A stretch of DNA of 64,000 bases from CAVQBJ01 sp963724405 (GTDB taxonomy: Bacteria > Actinomycetota > Thermoleophilia > Solirubrobacterales > Solirubrobacteraceae): positions 434,001-498,000 of the forward strand of contig CAVRUQ010000012.1 in assembly GCA_963724405.1 (NCBI GenBank), written 5' to 3'. Positions 7,960-15,163 of the stretch are shown one piece after another. The translations under genes were made by a program, and so were the position numbers. The notes beneath the pieces are model-generated. The model searched no databases and was not told the DNA's origin. It worked only from the letters and a program-made list of their open reading frames with translations. The first letter of the stretch is position 1, and each line of letters begins with the position of its first letter.

Positions 7960-8418
7960 CTAGTACCCGCCGGTCGCGCCGGTGGCGCCCGTCGTGCCGC
8001 CGGCGCTCTGCGGGGCGATCGTGACGGTCGGGACCTTCTGCGCCTTCAGCCCCGAGTACCGGGTCAGGAAGGCCGCGACCTCCTGCGCCTGACGACCGAC
8101 GACGATGTTCTCGGGCATGATCGCCCCGGAGAAGCCGCCGTTCTCGATCGCGTAGATGACCTGGTTGTACTGCTCCTTGCGCTGGTTGAAGTTCGGGCCG
8201 TTGGTCCGCAGGCGACTGGAGATGCTCGTCGCCGAACCGGAGGCGCCGACCACCGACAGCGTGTGGCAGCCGGAGCAATGGTCGCGGAAGATGACCGCGC
8301 CGCTGTAGTACGGGCTCGTCTGGGCCACCTGGATCCCCTGCGTGCCGCAGGCCGAGAAGGCCGTCACCGAGCCGAACACGAGCGTCGCGGCAGCGACGAG
8401 TTTTCTGCGGGCCGTCAT
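7960..8418 (-). CDS. cytochrome c lipoprotein
   Basis: 152 residues from ATG 8418. It has a lipoprotein signal (LVAAATLVFGSVTAFSAC, lipidated Cys24), one haem-binding CSGCH motif (Cys48, Cys51, His52) and a later GAIMPEN that probably gives the axial Met ligand. This is a class I mono-haem cytochrome c domain anchored to the outside of the membrane. The tail is Thr/Gly-rich. A TTG at 8442 would extend it by 8 residues, but a TAATAT element 10 bp upstream of ATG 8418 suggests a leaderless start there. It is divergent from a cupredoxin-like lipoprotein and likely acts in extracytoplasmic electron transfer. Confidence 0.85.
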   Translation of the reverse strand: MTARRKLVAAATLVFGSVTAFSACGTQGIQVAQTSPYYSGAVIFRDHCSGCHTLSVVGASGSATSISSRLRTNGPNFNQRKEQYNQVIYAIENGGFSGAIMPENIVVGRQAQEVAAFLTRYSGLKAQKVPTVTIAPQSAGGTTGATGATGGY

Positions 8419-8426
8419 GCGGGCCG

Positions 8427-8436
8427 AGATATTACG
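8427..8436. promoter_or_regulatory. shared AT-rich divergent promoter
   Basis: Only 23 bp separate the two divergent start codons (8418 minus, 8442 plus). The sole AT-rich stretch is AGATATTACG: TAATAT read leftward and GATATT read rightward are each at -10 distance from their ATG, so both messages may be leaderless and share one promoter island. Confidence 0.4.
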
Positions 8437-8441
8437 GAACA

Positions 8442-8843
8442 ATGCCGCCGGCCATGTCAGCCCGTGCCGCTCCGGTCCGTCTCGGGCCGCTCGTTCCGCT
8501 CCTCGGCGCCCTCGCGCTCGCCGGCTGCTCGTCGATGAAGACGGTCGTTCTGACCCACCACGAGCTGCGCCTCCGCGAGCAGGAGTTCCGGATCCTGCCG
8601 CGCGCGGTGAGCGTCCCTTCCGGACGGCTGAAGATCGTCGTCGCCAACGACGGCGTGCTCGCCCACAACCTCGTCGTCGAGCGGGGCGGCGGCATCATCA
8701 CGTCGATCGCGACGATCCTCCCCGGCGCCCAGGGCGGCCCGATCAAGGTGACACTCGCACCGGGAACCTACGAGCTCGCGTCGACCCTCTCCAACCAGGC
8801 GAACCTCGGCATGATGTCGACGCTCGTGGTCCGGGCGCACTGA
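8442..8843 (+). CDS. cupredoxin-like lipoprotein lacking copper ligands
   Basis: 133-residue lipoprotein (lipobox LAGC, Cys29) with a cupredoxin-type beta sandwich: EFRILPRAVSVPSGRLKIVV, then AHNLVVE with a candidate His75, then APGTYELASTL to the end. Aligned to standard cupredoxins (Y-x3-C-x4-H-x4-M), the Cys is Ser114, the second His is Gln119 and only Met124 remains. It therefore probably does not bind type 1 copper. An alternative ATG is at 8454. It pairs divergently with a cytochrome c lipoprotein, so a structural or protein-partner role outside the membrane is plausible. Confidence 0.75.
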   Translation: MPPAMSARAAPVRLGPLVPLLGALALAGCSSMKTVVLTHHELRLREQEFRILPRAVSVPSGRLKIVVANDGVLAHNLVVERGGGIITSIATILPGAQGGPIKVTLAPGTYELASTLSNQANLGMMSTLVVRAH

Positions 8844-8858
8844 CCGGCTCGTTCGCAA

Positions 8859-8878
8859 CCCGCGCGCAGGAGCGCGGG
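8859..8878 (+). terminator. terminator after the cupredoxin-like gene
   Basis: A 7-bp GC stem (CCCGCGC/GCGCGGG) with a 6-nt loop begins 15 bp after the stop codon of the cupredoxin-like gene. Confidence 0.5.
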
Positions 8879-8903
8879 CACCGACGGCGAATACGAGCCT
8901 GAC

Positions 8904-9061
8904 CCCGGCGCCGATCGAATCGAGGGCCGCGCACATCGCGGCCTCTCTGCTTGGCGGCAACCACGATCGGCGCCGGGAAGTCGCTTCCGTCGCTCCCCGG
9001 GCGGCCCCGCGAAGCGATGTTTGGTCGATCTTCTCTCATGGTGGAAGAACATCGATCAAAC
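8904..9061. other. structured intergenic region, candidate RNA element
   Basis: The 319-bp gap between the cupredoxin-like gene and the flavin reductase holds no convincing gene. It does hold nested inverted repeats: a perfect 13-bp outer stem (8904-8916 with 8965-8977), an inner stem (8922-8931 with 8937-8945, one bulge), and a separate 16-bp AT-richer stem (9019-9034 with 9046-9061, one mismatch and one G-U). It could be an untranslated leader of the flavin reductase, a small RNA or protein-binding sites. I recognise no known RNA family. Confidence 0.35.
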
Positions 9062-9162
9062 TTCGACTCCCCCAACGGCCCGCAGCCGCCCCCGCCGCGT
9101 GCCCAACGCCGCGTCGCTCGCTTCCGGCGGCGCCCCGGGTCGCGTCTGCTAACAACCAGGCC

Positions 9163-9678
9163 ATGACGAGCGCCGAGGAGCAGCGACGCTATCGGCAGGT
9201 CATCGGCCATTTCGCCAGCGGCGTCGCGGTGATCACGGCGCACGGACCGCAGGGCCCCGGCGGGCTCACCGCCAACGCGCTCTGCTCGCTGTCGCTCGAC
9301 CCGCTGCTGCTGCTCGTGTGCTTCGACAACACGGCGCGCACGCTGCCGATGATCCGTGCCTCCCGCCGCTTCGCCGTCAACGTGCTCGAGCACGGCCAGC
9401 ACGAGCTGTCGGGCGTATTCGCCTCCAAGCGCCCCGAGGCCGAGAAGTTCACCGGCGTCTCCCATCGCCTCGAGCACGGGGTGCCGATCCTCGACGACGC
9501 GCTCGCCTGGCTCGTCTGCGACCTGCGCGAGGAGCATCCGGGCGGCGACCACACGATCGGGATCGGGACCGTCGCGCACATGGGCGACCGCCGCGGCGGC
9601 GATCCGCTCGTGTGGTACCGCGGCAACTACGGCACGGTCACGATCGAGCAGCGCGCCGAGGCCCGCCTGCCGAACTGA
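9163..9678 (+). CDS. flavin reductase domain protein
   Basis: 171-residue protein of the flavin reductase-like family: HFASGVAVITAHG, GLTANALCSLSLDPLLLLVC and FAVNVLEHGQHELSGVFAS are the conserved FMN-binding blocks, and HMGDRRGGDPLVWYRGNYG closes the domain. Members reduce FMN with NAD(P)H for a partner monooxygenase, or act as stand-alone flavin- or F420-type reductases. No monooxygenase is next to it, so its partner, if any, is elsewhere. Length and start are typical. Its long upstream region is unusually rich in hairpins, which may regulate it. Confidence 0.88.
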   Translation: MTSAEEQRRYRQVIGHFASGVAVITAHGPQGPGGLTANALCSLSLDPLLLLVCFDNTARTLPMIRASRRFAVNVLEHGQHELSGVFASKRPEAEKFTGVSHRLEHGVPILDDALAWLVCDLREEHPGGDHTIGIGTVAHMGDRRGGDPLVWYRGNYGTVTIEQRAEARLPN

Positions 9679-9680
9679 AC

Positions 9681-9830
9681 CCTCCGGCACCCTGAGACGA
9701 TCCCGGCCTGCGGCCGGGGGGGACCCACCTCCGGCGGCCACGTGGCCGCCTCCGGCACCTGAGACGATCCCGGCCTGCGGCCGGGGGGGACCCACCTCCG
9801 GCGGCCACGTGGCCGCCTCCGGCACCCCTA
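9681..9830. repeat. tandem palindromic repeat, array 1
   Basis: Two full tandem units of 68 and 67 bp plus a third partial (9681-9748, 9749-9815, 9816-9830). Each unit contains two strong palindromes: CCGGCC-TGC-GGCCGG and GGCGGCCACGTGGCCGCC. The array fills the gap between the flavin reductase stop and the stop of the membrane-protein gene on the other strand, ending next to that TAA. A related array is at 63056-63210. It looks like an extragenic palindromic (REP-type) element and may act in termination or mRNA stability. Confidence 0.85.
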
Positions 9831-10289
9831 TTAGAACCCGTGCGCCGTCGCCGCGGCCCGCGCGGCGAGGATGACGACCACGAACGCCGACAGGGCCATG
9901 ATGCCCATCTCGCGGCGCACGATCGCCGCGACGATCTGGCGCTGCTCGAGCTCGGGCAGCGCGCCGACGGCCTGCGCGTCGGGCAGGCCGCGCTGGTCGA
10001 GGACCGTCTGCGTCGAGGTGATCCGCAGCTGCTCGGCGACGAAGCCGATCACCACCGGCAGCGCCGCGTAGAGGTAGAAGAGGTTGTCGGTGGCGGTGTG
10101 CCCCGTCAGCACAAGCCCCCCGGCGGTCACCGCGAGCACGAGCGCCCCGACCTGCCCGACGCGCAGCAGGACCCAGAAGAACCGGCTCGGCTCGCCGCGG
10201 TACCAGCGCCACCCGCCGAGGAGCGCGGGCAGCGCGTTGAGCACCGCCACCGCGTAGGCGAGGTCGACGACCGCCTGGTTGACGTTCAC
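9831..10289 (-). CDS. conserved membrane protein
   Basis: About 152 residues from the GTG at 10289. It has four hydrophobic segments: LAYAVAVLNALPALLGG, FFWVLLRVGQVGALVLAVTAGG, LFYLYAALPVVIGFVAEQL and MGIMALSAFVVVILAARAA. Between the third and fourth is a cytoplasmic-looking segment with ALPELEQRQIVAAIVRRE. I do not recognise a named family. It is divergent from nuoA with 84 bp between starts, so the two may share a regulatory region; a link to respiration is only positional. Its stop codon directly abuts the palindromic repeat array. Confidence 0.7.
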   Translation of the reverse strand: MNVNQAVVDLAYAVAVLNALPALLGGWRWYRGEPSRFFWVLLRVGQVGALVLAVTAGGLVLTGHTATDNLFYLYAALPVVIGFVAEQLRITSTQTVLDQRGLPDAQAVGALPELEQRQIVAAIVRREMGIMALSAFVVVILAARAAATAHGF

Positions 10290-10359
10290 GGGGCCGGTGT
10301 CATTTTTGAGCGAATTGCCACTATGTAACAGGGTCGCACAAGCGAGGAGAGCGCGGTGA

Positions 10360-10373
10360 TATAAACCGACGCG
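10360..10373 (+). promoter_or_regulatory. candidate leaderless nuo promoter
   Basis: The stretch GATATAAAC contains a TATAAA at 10360-10365, 8 bp before the GTG start of nuoA. No Shine-Dalgarno lies between, so transcription may begin at or next to the GTG. This is the most AT-rich part of the 84-bp divergent region. No -35 box is clear. Confidence 0.35.
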
Positions 10374-10730
10374 GTGCCTCGCAGCTATCTCCCCGCGATC
10401 GTCTTCCTCCTGCTCGGCGGCGCGATCGGCAGCCTGTTCGCCGTTCTGAACGCCGTCGTCGGCTCGAGGCGCAGCGTCGCCCACAAGCAGGACCCCTACG
10501 AGTCGGGCCTGCCGTCCGAGATCAAGCGCGGCCTGCGCTTCGGCATCTCCTTCTACCTCATCGCGATGCTCTTCCTGCTGTTCGACATCGAGGTGCTGTT
10601 CCTCTATCCGATCGCGATCCAGCTGCGCGCCTACGGTCCATTCGCCCTCGGCGAGTTCATCGTCTTCCTCGTGCTGCTGTTCGTCGCGTTCCTCTACGTC
10701 TGGCGAAGGGGTGCCCTCGAATGGAGATAA
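10374..10730 (+). CDS. nuoA: NADH-quinone oxidoreductase subunit A
   Basis: 118 residues, three transmembrane helices (about 5-28, 58-80, 92-113) and the conserved loop KQDPYESGLPS between helices 1 and 2, which lies near the quinone entry site. It is a membrane-arm subunit of proton-pumping complex I. GTG start. It is the first gene of a complete 14-gene nuo operon and overlaps nuoB by 10 bp. Length and motifs are normal for bacterial NuoA. Confidence 0.95.
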   Translation: MPRSYLPAIVFLLLGGAIGSLFAVLNAVVGSRRSVAHKQDPYESGLPSEIKRGLRFGISFYLIAMLFLLFDIEVLFLYPIAIQLRAYGPFALGEFIVFLVLLFVAFLYVWRRGALEWR

Positions 10731-11407
10731 AGCGGGAAGTCGTCGATCCGCGCACGTTGCGCGCGCGCCGGCTCACCTCACACCAACTGCTGCGCGGCAC
10801 CGAGATCGTCGGGCCGACGCCGGCCGCCCAGAACGAGGACCTGACCGACGACGAGTTCCAGCGTCACGTCGAGGAGCGCGTCCTGACGACCACGCTCGAC
10901 AAGGCGGTCTCCTGGGCGCGCGGCAACTCCTTCTTCCCGCTCACCTTCGGCCTCGCCTGCTGCGCGATCGAGATGATGTCGATCGTCGGGTCGCGCGTCG
11001 ACATCGCGCGCTTCGGATGGGAGGCGTTTCGGGCCTCGCCACGCCAGGCCGACCTGCTCCTCATCTCGGGACGCATCTCGATCAAGATGGCGCCGGTCGT
11101 GCGCCGGATCTACGACCAGATGCTCGAGCCCAAGTGGGCGATCTCGATGGGCGCCTGCTGCTCCTCGATGGGCGTCTTCAACAACTACGCGCTCGTGCCC
11201 TCGGACAAGTTCATGCCGATCGACGTGCACGTGCCGGGCTGTCCGCCGCGGCCGGAGGCGCTCATGCACGGCGTGCTGAAGCTGCGCGACATGGTCCTCG
11301 AGGACCCGACCGCGAGCTGGCGCGAGCGCTACGGCGCGGTCGGCACCGAGGAGATCGTCCCCGAGCTGCCCGGCGACGGGCGTCCCGGCGAGGGCAGCGG
11401 TGCCTGA
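10721..11407 (+). CDS. nuoB: NADH-quinone oxidoreductase subunit B
   Basis: 228 residues. Carries the N2 [4Fe-4S] cluster that passes electrons to quinone. The ligand Cys are visible: the tandem pair Cys80-Cys81 (FGLACCAIEMM), Cys146 within GACCSSMG, and Cys174 in VPGCPPRPE. An N-terminal extension of about 50 residues before the conserved core (RVLTTTLDKAVSWAR) is longer than in E. coli-length NuoB. It overlaps nuoA by 10 bp and nuoC by 8 bp, implying translational coupling. Confidence 0.96.
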   Translation: MEIKREVVDPRTLRARRLTSHQLLRGTEIVGPTPAAQNEDLTDDEFQRHVEERVLTTTLDKAVSWARGNSFFPLTFGLACCAIEMMSIVGSRVDIARFGWEAFRASPRQADLLLISGRISIKMAPVVRRIYDQMLEPKWAISMGACCSSMGVFNNYALVPSDKFMPIDVHVPGCPPRPEALMHGVLKLRDMVLEDPTASWRERYGAVGTEEIVPELPGDGRPGEGSGA

Positions 11408-11927
11408 CGCGACCGGCCTCGAGCTGCTGGCCCAAGCGCTCGGCGAGACGCAGCCCGACAGCGTCGTCGGCACCACGTTCTTTCGGGACAAGGGGACTCT
11501 CCACGTCGCCCCCGGCTCCATCCGCGGGGTCCTCCAGGCGCTGCGCGAGCGCGGGTACGCCTTCCTCTGCAGCGTGCACGGCGTCGACTACTACCCCGAC
11601 GAGCCGCGCCTGGGCGTCCACTACGAGCTCCTGGACATGCAGAAGGTCGACCGCGTCACGGTCACGCTGCGCGTGTCGCTCGAGGAGGCGGTGGTCGACT
11701 CGGTGGTGCCCGACGGCGAGGACGGCGCCGGCTGGCCGACGGCCGATCACCAGGAGCGCGAGCTCTACGACATGTTCGGCGTCGTGTTCCGCGGGCATCC
11801 GGACCTGCGCCGGATCCTCATGCCCGAGGACTACGAGGGCCATCCCCAGCGCCGCGACTTCCCGGTCGGCGGCGAGCCCGTGATCTTCACGTACAACGAG
11901 AAGCGCTTCGAGGGCAGCGGAGCCTGA
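11400..11927 (+). CDS. nuoC: NADH-quinone oxidoreductase subunit C
   Basis: 175 residues, GTG start within the end of nuoB. A peripheral-arm 30-kDa-type subunit. The conserved C-terminal block is present: HQERELYDMFGVVFRGHPD followed by RRILMPEDYEGHPQRRDFPV. It contacts NuoD and NuoB near the quinone site. In this genome NuoC and NuoD are separate proteins, not fused as in E. coli. A 4-bp gap separates it from nuoD. Confidence 0.95.
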   Translation: MPDATGLELLAQALGETQPDSVVGTTFFRDKGTLHVAPGSIRGVLQALRERGYAFLCSVHGVDYYPDEPRLGVHYELLDMQKVDRVTVTLRVSLEEAVVDSVVPDGEDGAGWPTADHQERELYDMFGVVFRGHPDLRRILMPEDYEGHPQRRDFPVGGEPVIFTYNEKRFEGSGA

Positions 11928-11931
11928 GGCC

Positions 11932-13179
11932 ATGGACACCGGCCTCTCGGATTATCGCCGCCAGGAGCAGAGCATCACGCTCAGCGAGATGCCGGTCGAG
12001 GGCGCGGAGCGCCACAGCGAGCTGCTGACGCTCAACTTCGGCCCGCACCACCCGGCCACGCACGGGGTGCTGCGCCTGCTCGTCACGCTCGAGGGCGAGG
12101 TCGTCATCGACCTCAAGCCGATCATCGGCTACGTCCACACCGGCATCGAGAAGACGGCCGAGCAGAAGTCCTACTGGAAGGTGATCCCCGTCGTCGAGCG
12201 GATGGACTACCTCTCCTACTTCTTCAACGCGCTCGCCTTCTGCGGAGCGACCGAGACCCTGTGCGAGGTCGAGGTCCCGCCGCGCGCGCAGTACCTGCGC
12301 GTCATCCACCTCGAGCTCAACCGGATCATGTCCCACCTCGTGTGGCTCGGGACGAGCGCCGTCGACCTCGGCGCCATCTCGGTGTTCTGGTTCTGCTTCC
12401 GCGAGCGCGAGACGATCCTCGACCTGTTCGAGTACTCGACCGGCCAGCGCATGCACACGCGCTACTTCCAGGTCGGCGGCGTCTTCGAGGACATCCCGGT
12501 CGGCTTCGCCGAGAAGCTGCGCCAGTTCATCAAGATCATGCCCACCCGGGCGGATCAGTACGGCGACATGCTCAGCAAGAACGAGATCATCCTCAAGCGC
12601 TTTCGCGACATCGGCATCGTCGACGCGCAGACGCTGCTGCACCACGGCGTCACCGGCCCGCTGCTGCGCGCGGCCGGCGTCCCCTGGGACCTGCGCAAGG
12701 CGGCGCCCTACTGCTCGTATGACCACTTCGAGTTCAAGATCCCGGTGGGCACGGTCGGCGACAACTACGACCGCTACGCGGTCCGCCTGGCCGAGATCTA
12801 CGAGTCGGTGAAGATCATCGAGCAGGCGCTGGAGGGCCTCCCCGAGGGCCCGACGATCACGACCGACCGCAAGATCGCGCTGCCGCCCCGCCACGAGCTC
12901 GCCACCTCGATGGAGGCGCTCATCCATCACTTCAAGCTCGTCACCGAGGGCTTCCGCGTGCCCCCCGGCGAGGTCTACTACCCGATCGAGTCCCCGCGGG
13001 GCGAGCTCGGTTGCTTCGTGCGCTCCGACGGCTCGTCCAAGCCCGCCCGGGTGCACATGCGCGACCCGAGCTTCGTGAACCTGCAGGCCTTCCCGGACAT
13101 GGCGCGCGGCTCCTACATCGCCGACATGATCGCCAGCCTGGCGATGCTCGACCCGATACTCGGCGGGATCGACCGATGA
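11932..13179 (+). CDS. nuoD: NADH-quinone oxidoreductase subunit D
   Basis: 415 residues. The 49-kDa-type subunit forms the quinone chamber together with NuoB. Family blocks include NFGPHHPATHGVLRL near residue 35, GYVHTGIEKTAEQKSYWK, and the C-terminal VHMRDPSFVNLQAFPDMARG, ending with the family's typical DPILGGIDR. Length is normal. The stop overlaps the nuoE start (ATGA). Confidence 0.97.
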   Translation: MDTGLSDYRRQEQSITLSEMPVEGAERHSELLTLNFGPHHPATHGVLRLLVTLEGEVVIDLKPIIGYVHTGIEKTAEQKSYWKVIPVVERMDYLSYFFNALAFCGATETLCEVEVPPRAQYLRVIHLELNRIMSHLVWLGTSAVDLGAISVFWFCFRERETILDLFEYSTGQRMHTRYFQVGGVFEDIPVGFAEKLRQFIKIMPTRADQYGDMLSKNEIILKRFRDIGIVDAQTLLHHGVTGPLLRAAGVPWDLRKAAPYCSYDHFEFKIPVGTVGDNYDRYAVRLAEIYESVKIIEQALEGLPEGPTITTDRKIALPPRHELATSMEALIHHFKLVTEGFRVPPGEVYYPIESPRGELGCFVRSDGSSKPARVHMRDPSFVNLQAFPDMARGSYIADMIASLAMLDPILGGIDR

Positions 13180-13850
13180 GCACGCCGATGCCCGGCGCCC
13201 GACCGATCCCGCGCTACGAGCACGGCTCCCGCGTCCCCGGCTGGGACGAGGCGGCCGATCTCGAGAAGGACCCGGCGGCGGTCCCCGACCCCGCGCTCGT
13301 CGCAGTGCCCGACGGGCTGCGCGCCGAGATAGAGGCGCACGTGGCCAAGTACCCCGATCCCCGCTCGGCGACGTTGCCCGCGCTCGCCGCCGCCCAGCGC
13401 TGGCACGGCTGGTGCTCGCCCGAGGCGATCGACCAGGTCGCCTGCGTCATGCGCCTCACTCCGGCCTATCTCGCTTCGGTGGCGACCTTCTACGACATGT
13501 TCGACCTCTCCCCCGTCGGGCGCCACCACGTGTACGTGTGCACGAACATCTCCTGCTCGCTCAACGGCGCCGATGCGCTCTATGCCGCGTTCCGCGAGGC
13601 GGCCGCCGGTGACGAGGACGTCAACGTACGTGCCTTCGAGTGCCTCGGAGCGTGCGACATCGCGCCGATGGCCTCGGTCGACGGCGTTTACGTCGGACCG
13701 CTTGGAATCGATGACATCCCGGTGGTGCTCGACGACGTCCACGCCGGGCGCGAGGTGCTGCCCGAGAAGCAGCTCGTCCGCCGCCCGGTCGCCGACCCCG
13801 AGGCGAACTCGCACGAGTTCCCGCGCCCGAACCCAGAGGCGAGCGCCTGA
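13176..13850 (+). CDS. nuoE: NADH-quinone oxidoreductase subunit E
   Basis: 224 residues. A thioredoxin-like [2Fe-2S] subunit of the NADH-input module. The ligands are Cys122 and Cys127 (VCTNISC) and Cys156 and Cys160 (ECLGACD), giving the N1a cluster. The protein is longer than the usual 160-180 residues: it has about 50 extra N-terminal residues and a tail of about 30. The start at 13176 is chosen because it overlaps the nuoD stop and follows the same pattern as other junctions in the operon. Confidence 0.95.
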   Translation: MSTPMPGARPIPRYEHGSRVPGWDEAADLEKDPAAVPDPALVAVPDGLRAEIEAHVAKYPDPRSATLPALAAAQRWHGWCSPEAIDQVACVMRLTPAYLASVATFYDMFDLSPVGRHHVYVCTNISCSLNGADALYAAFREAAAGDEDVNVRAFECLGACDIAPMASVDGVYVGPLGIDDIPVVLDDVHAGREVLPEKQLVRRPVADPEANSHEFPRPNPEASA

Positions 13851-13852
13851 CG

Positions 13853-15163
13853 ATGACGACGCACCTGCTCTTCACGGACATCGACGAGCCGGGCCTCAAC
13901 ACGCTCGAGGTCTACGAACGCCGCGGGGGCTACCAGTCGCTGCGGCGTGCGCTCTCGATGGCGCCCGACGCCGTGCTCGAGGAGCTCAAGGCGTCCAAGG
14001 TGCGCGGCCGTGGCGGCGCAGGGTTCGCGATGGGCACGAAGGCCTCGTTCCTGCCCAAGGGCGCGATGGACAAGTACCTCGTCTGCAACGCGGACGAGTC
14101 CGAGCCGGGCACGTTCAAGGACCGCGAGCTGATGCAGAAGAGTCCGCACCTGCTCATCGAGGGCATCATCATCGCCGCGTACGCCGCCGGCATCACGCAC
14201 TCGTTCATCTACATCCGCGGCGAGTACGCGCTCCAGGCCGACCGCCTCGAGGCCGCCCTCGCCGAGGTCCGCTCGGCCGGCTACGTCGGCGAGCGGATCC
14301 TCGGCTCGGACTTCTCGCTGTCGTGCTGGGTGCACCGGGGCGCGGGCGCCTACATCTGCGGCGAGGAGACCGCCCTGCTCGACTCCCTCGAGGGCAAGCG
14401 CGGCAACCCGCGCCTGAAGCCGCCGTTCCCGGCCAACCAGGGCCTGTACCAGGGGCCGACGCTCATCAACAACGTCGAGACGCTCTGCACCGTCCCCTCG
14501 ATCATCCGCCTCGGCGGCGAGCGGTACGCCGAGCTCGGCACCGAGACCTCCACCGGCACGAAGCTGGTGAGCGTGTCCGGGCACGTCCAGCGCCCGGGCA
14601 ACTACGAGGTCGAGCTCGGCACGCCGTCCCGCGAGATCATCTACGGCCTCGCCGGCGGTCCGCCCGAGGGGCGCTCGGTGAAGTGCTGGTTCCCCGGTGG
14701 CTCCTCCTCGCCGGTGCTGACGGCCGACGACCTCGACCTGGCCTACGACTTCGACACCATGGCGAAGGCCGGCTCGATGCTCGGCTCGGGCGCGATCATC
14801 GTCGTCGACGACACGACGCCGATCCTCGACGTGGCGCTGAAGGTCGCGCGCTTCTACCGGCACGAGTCGTGCGGCAAGTGCACGCCCTGCCGCGAGGGCA
14901 CGAACTGGACGGTGAAGATGCTCGAGCGCATCGGCACCGGCGAGGCGACCCCGATGGACATCGAGATCATGGCCTCGGTCCAGGAGCACATCATCGGCAA
15001 CTGCCTGTGCGTGCTCGGCGACGCCATGGCGATGCCGATCGGCTCGATGATCGCCAAGTTCCGCGACGAGTTCGAGGCGACGATCGAGGCCGCGCGCGAG
15101 CGCAACGGCCTCGGCGCCGCATCGGCGCCCGCCGGCGCACTCGCCGCCCAGGAGACGCTCTGA
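13853..15163 (+). CDS. nuoF: NADH-quinone oxidoreductase subunit F
   Basis: 436 residues. Binds NADH and FMN and carries the N3 [4Fe-4S] cluster. Visible motifs are the glycine-rich nucleotide site RGRGGAGFAMGTK, the acidic CNADESEPGTFKDRELM block, GAGAYICGEETALLDSLEG, and the cluster motif ESCGKCTPCREG with a later Cys in GNCLCVLGD. Electron entry point of complex I. Two bp follow nuoE, and its stop overlaps the nuoG start by one base (TGATG). Confidence 0.97.
   Translation: MTTHLLFTDIDEPGLNTLEVYERRGGYQSLRRALSMAPDAVLEELKASKVRGRGGAGFAMGTKASFLPKGAMDKYLVCNADESEPGTFKDRELMQKSPHLLIEGIIIAAYAAGITHSFIYIRGEYALQADRLEAALAEVRSAGYVGERILGSDFSLSCWVHRGAGAYICGEETALLDSLEGKRGNPRLKPPFPANQGLYQGPTLINNVETLCTVPSIIRLGGERYAELGTETSTGTKLVSVSGHVQRPGNYEVELGTPSREIIYGLAGGPPEGRSVKCWFPGGSSSPVLTADDLDLAYDFDTMAKAGSMLGSGAIIVVDDTTPILDVALKVARFYRHESCGKCTPCREGTNWTVKMLERIGTGEATPMDIEIMASVQEHIIGNCLCVLGDAMAMPIGSMIAKFRDEFEATIEAARERNGLGAASAPAGALAAQETL

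Noticed and set aside
9681..9830. CRISPR-like repeat array
   Set aside because: The tandem units follow each other directly with no unique spacers, and there are no cas genes in the window.
13573..15162. nuoG extended far upstream through nuoE and nuoF
   Set aside because: The extension is an open frame created by high GC content; NuoG homology starts at ATG 15163, which overlaps the nuoF stop.
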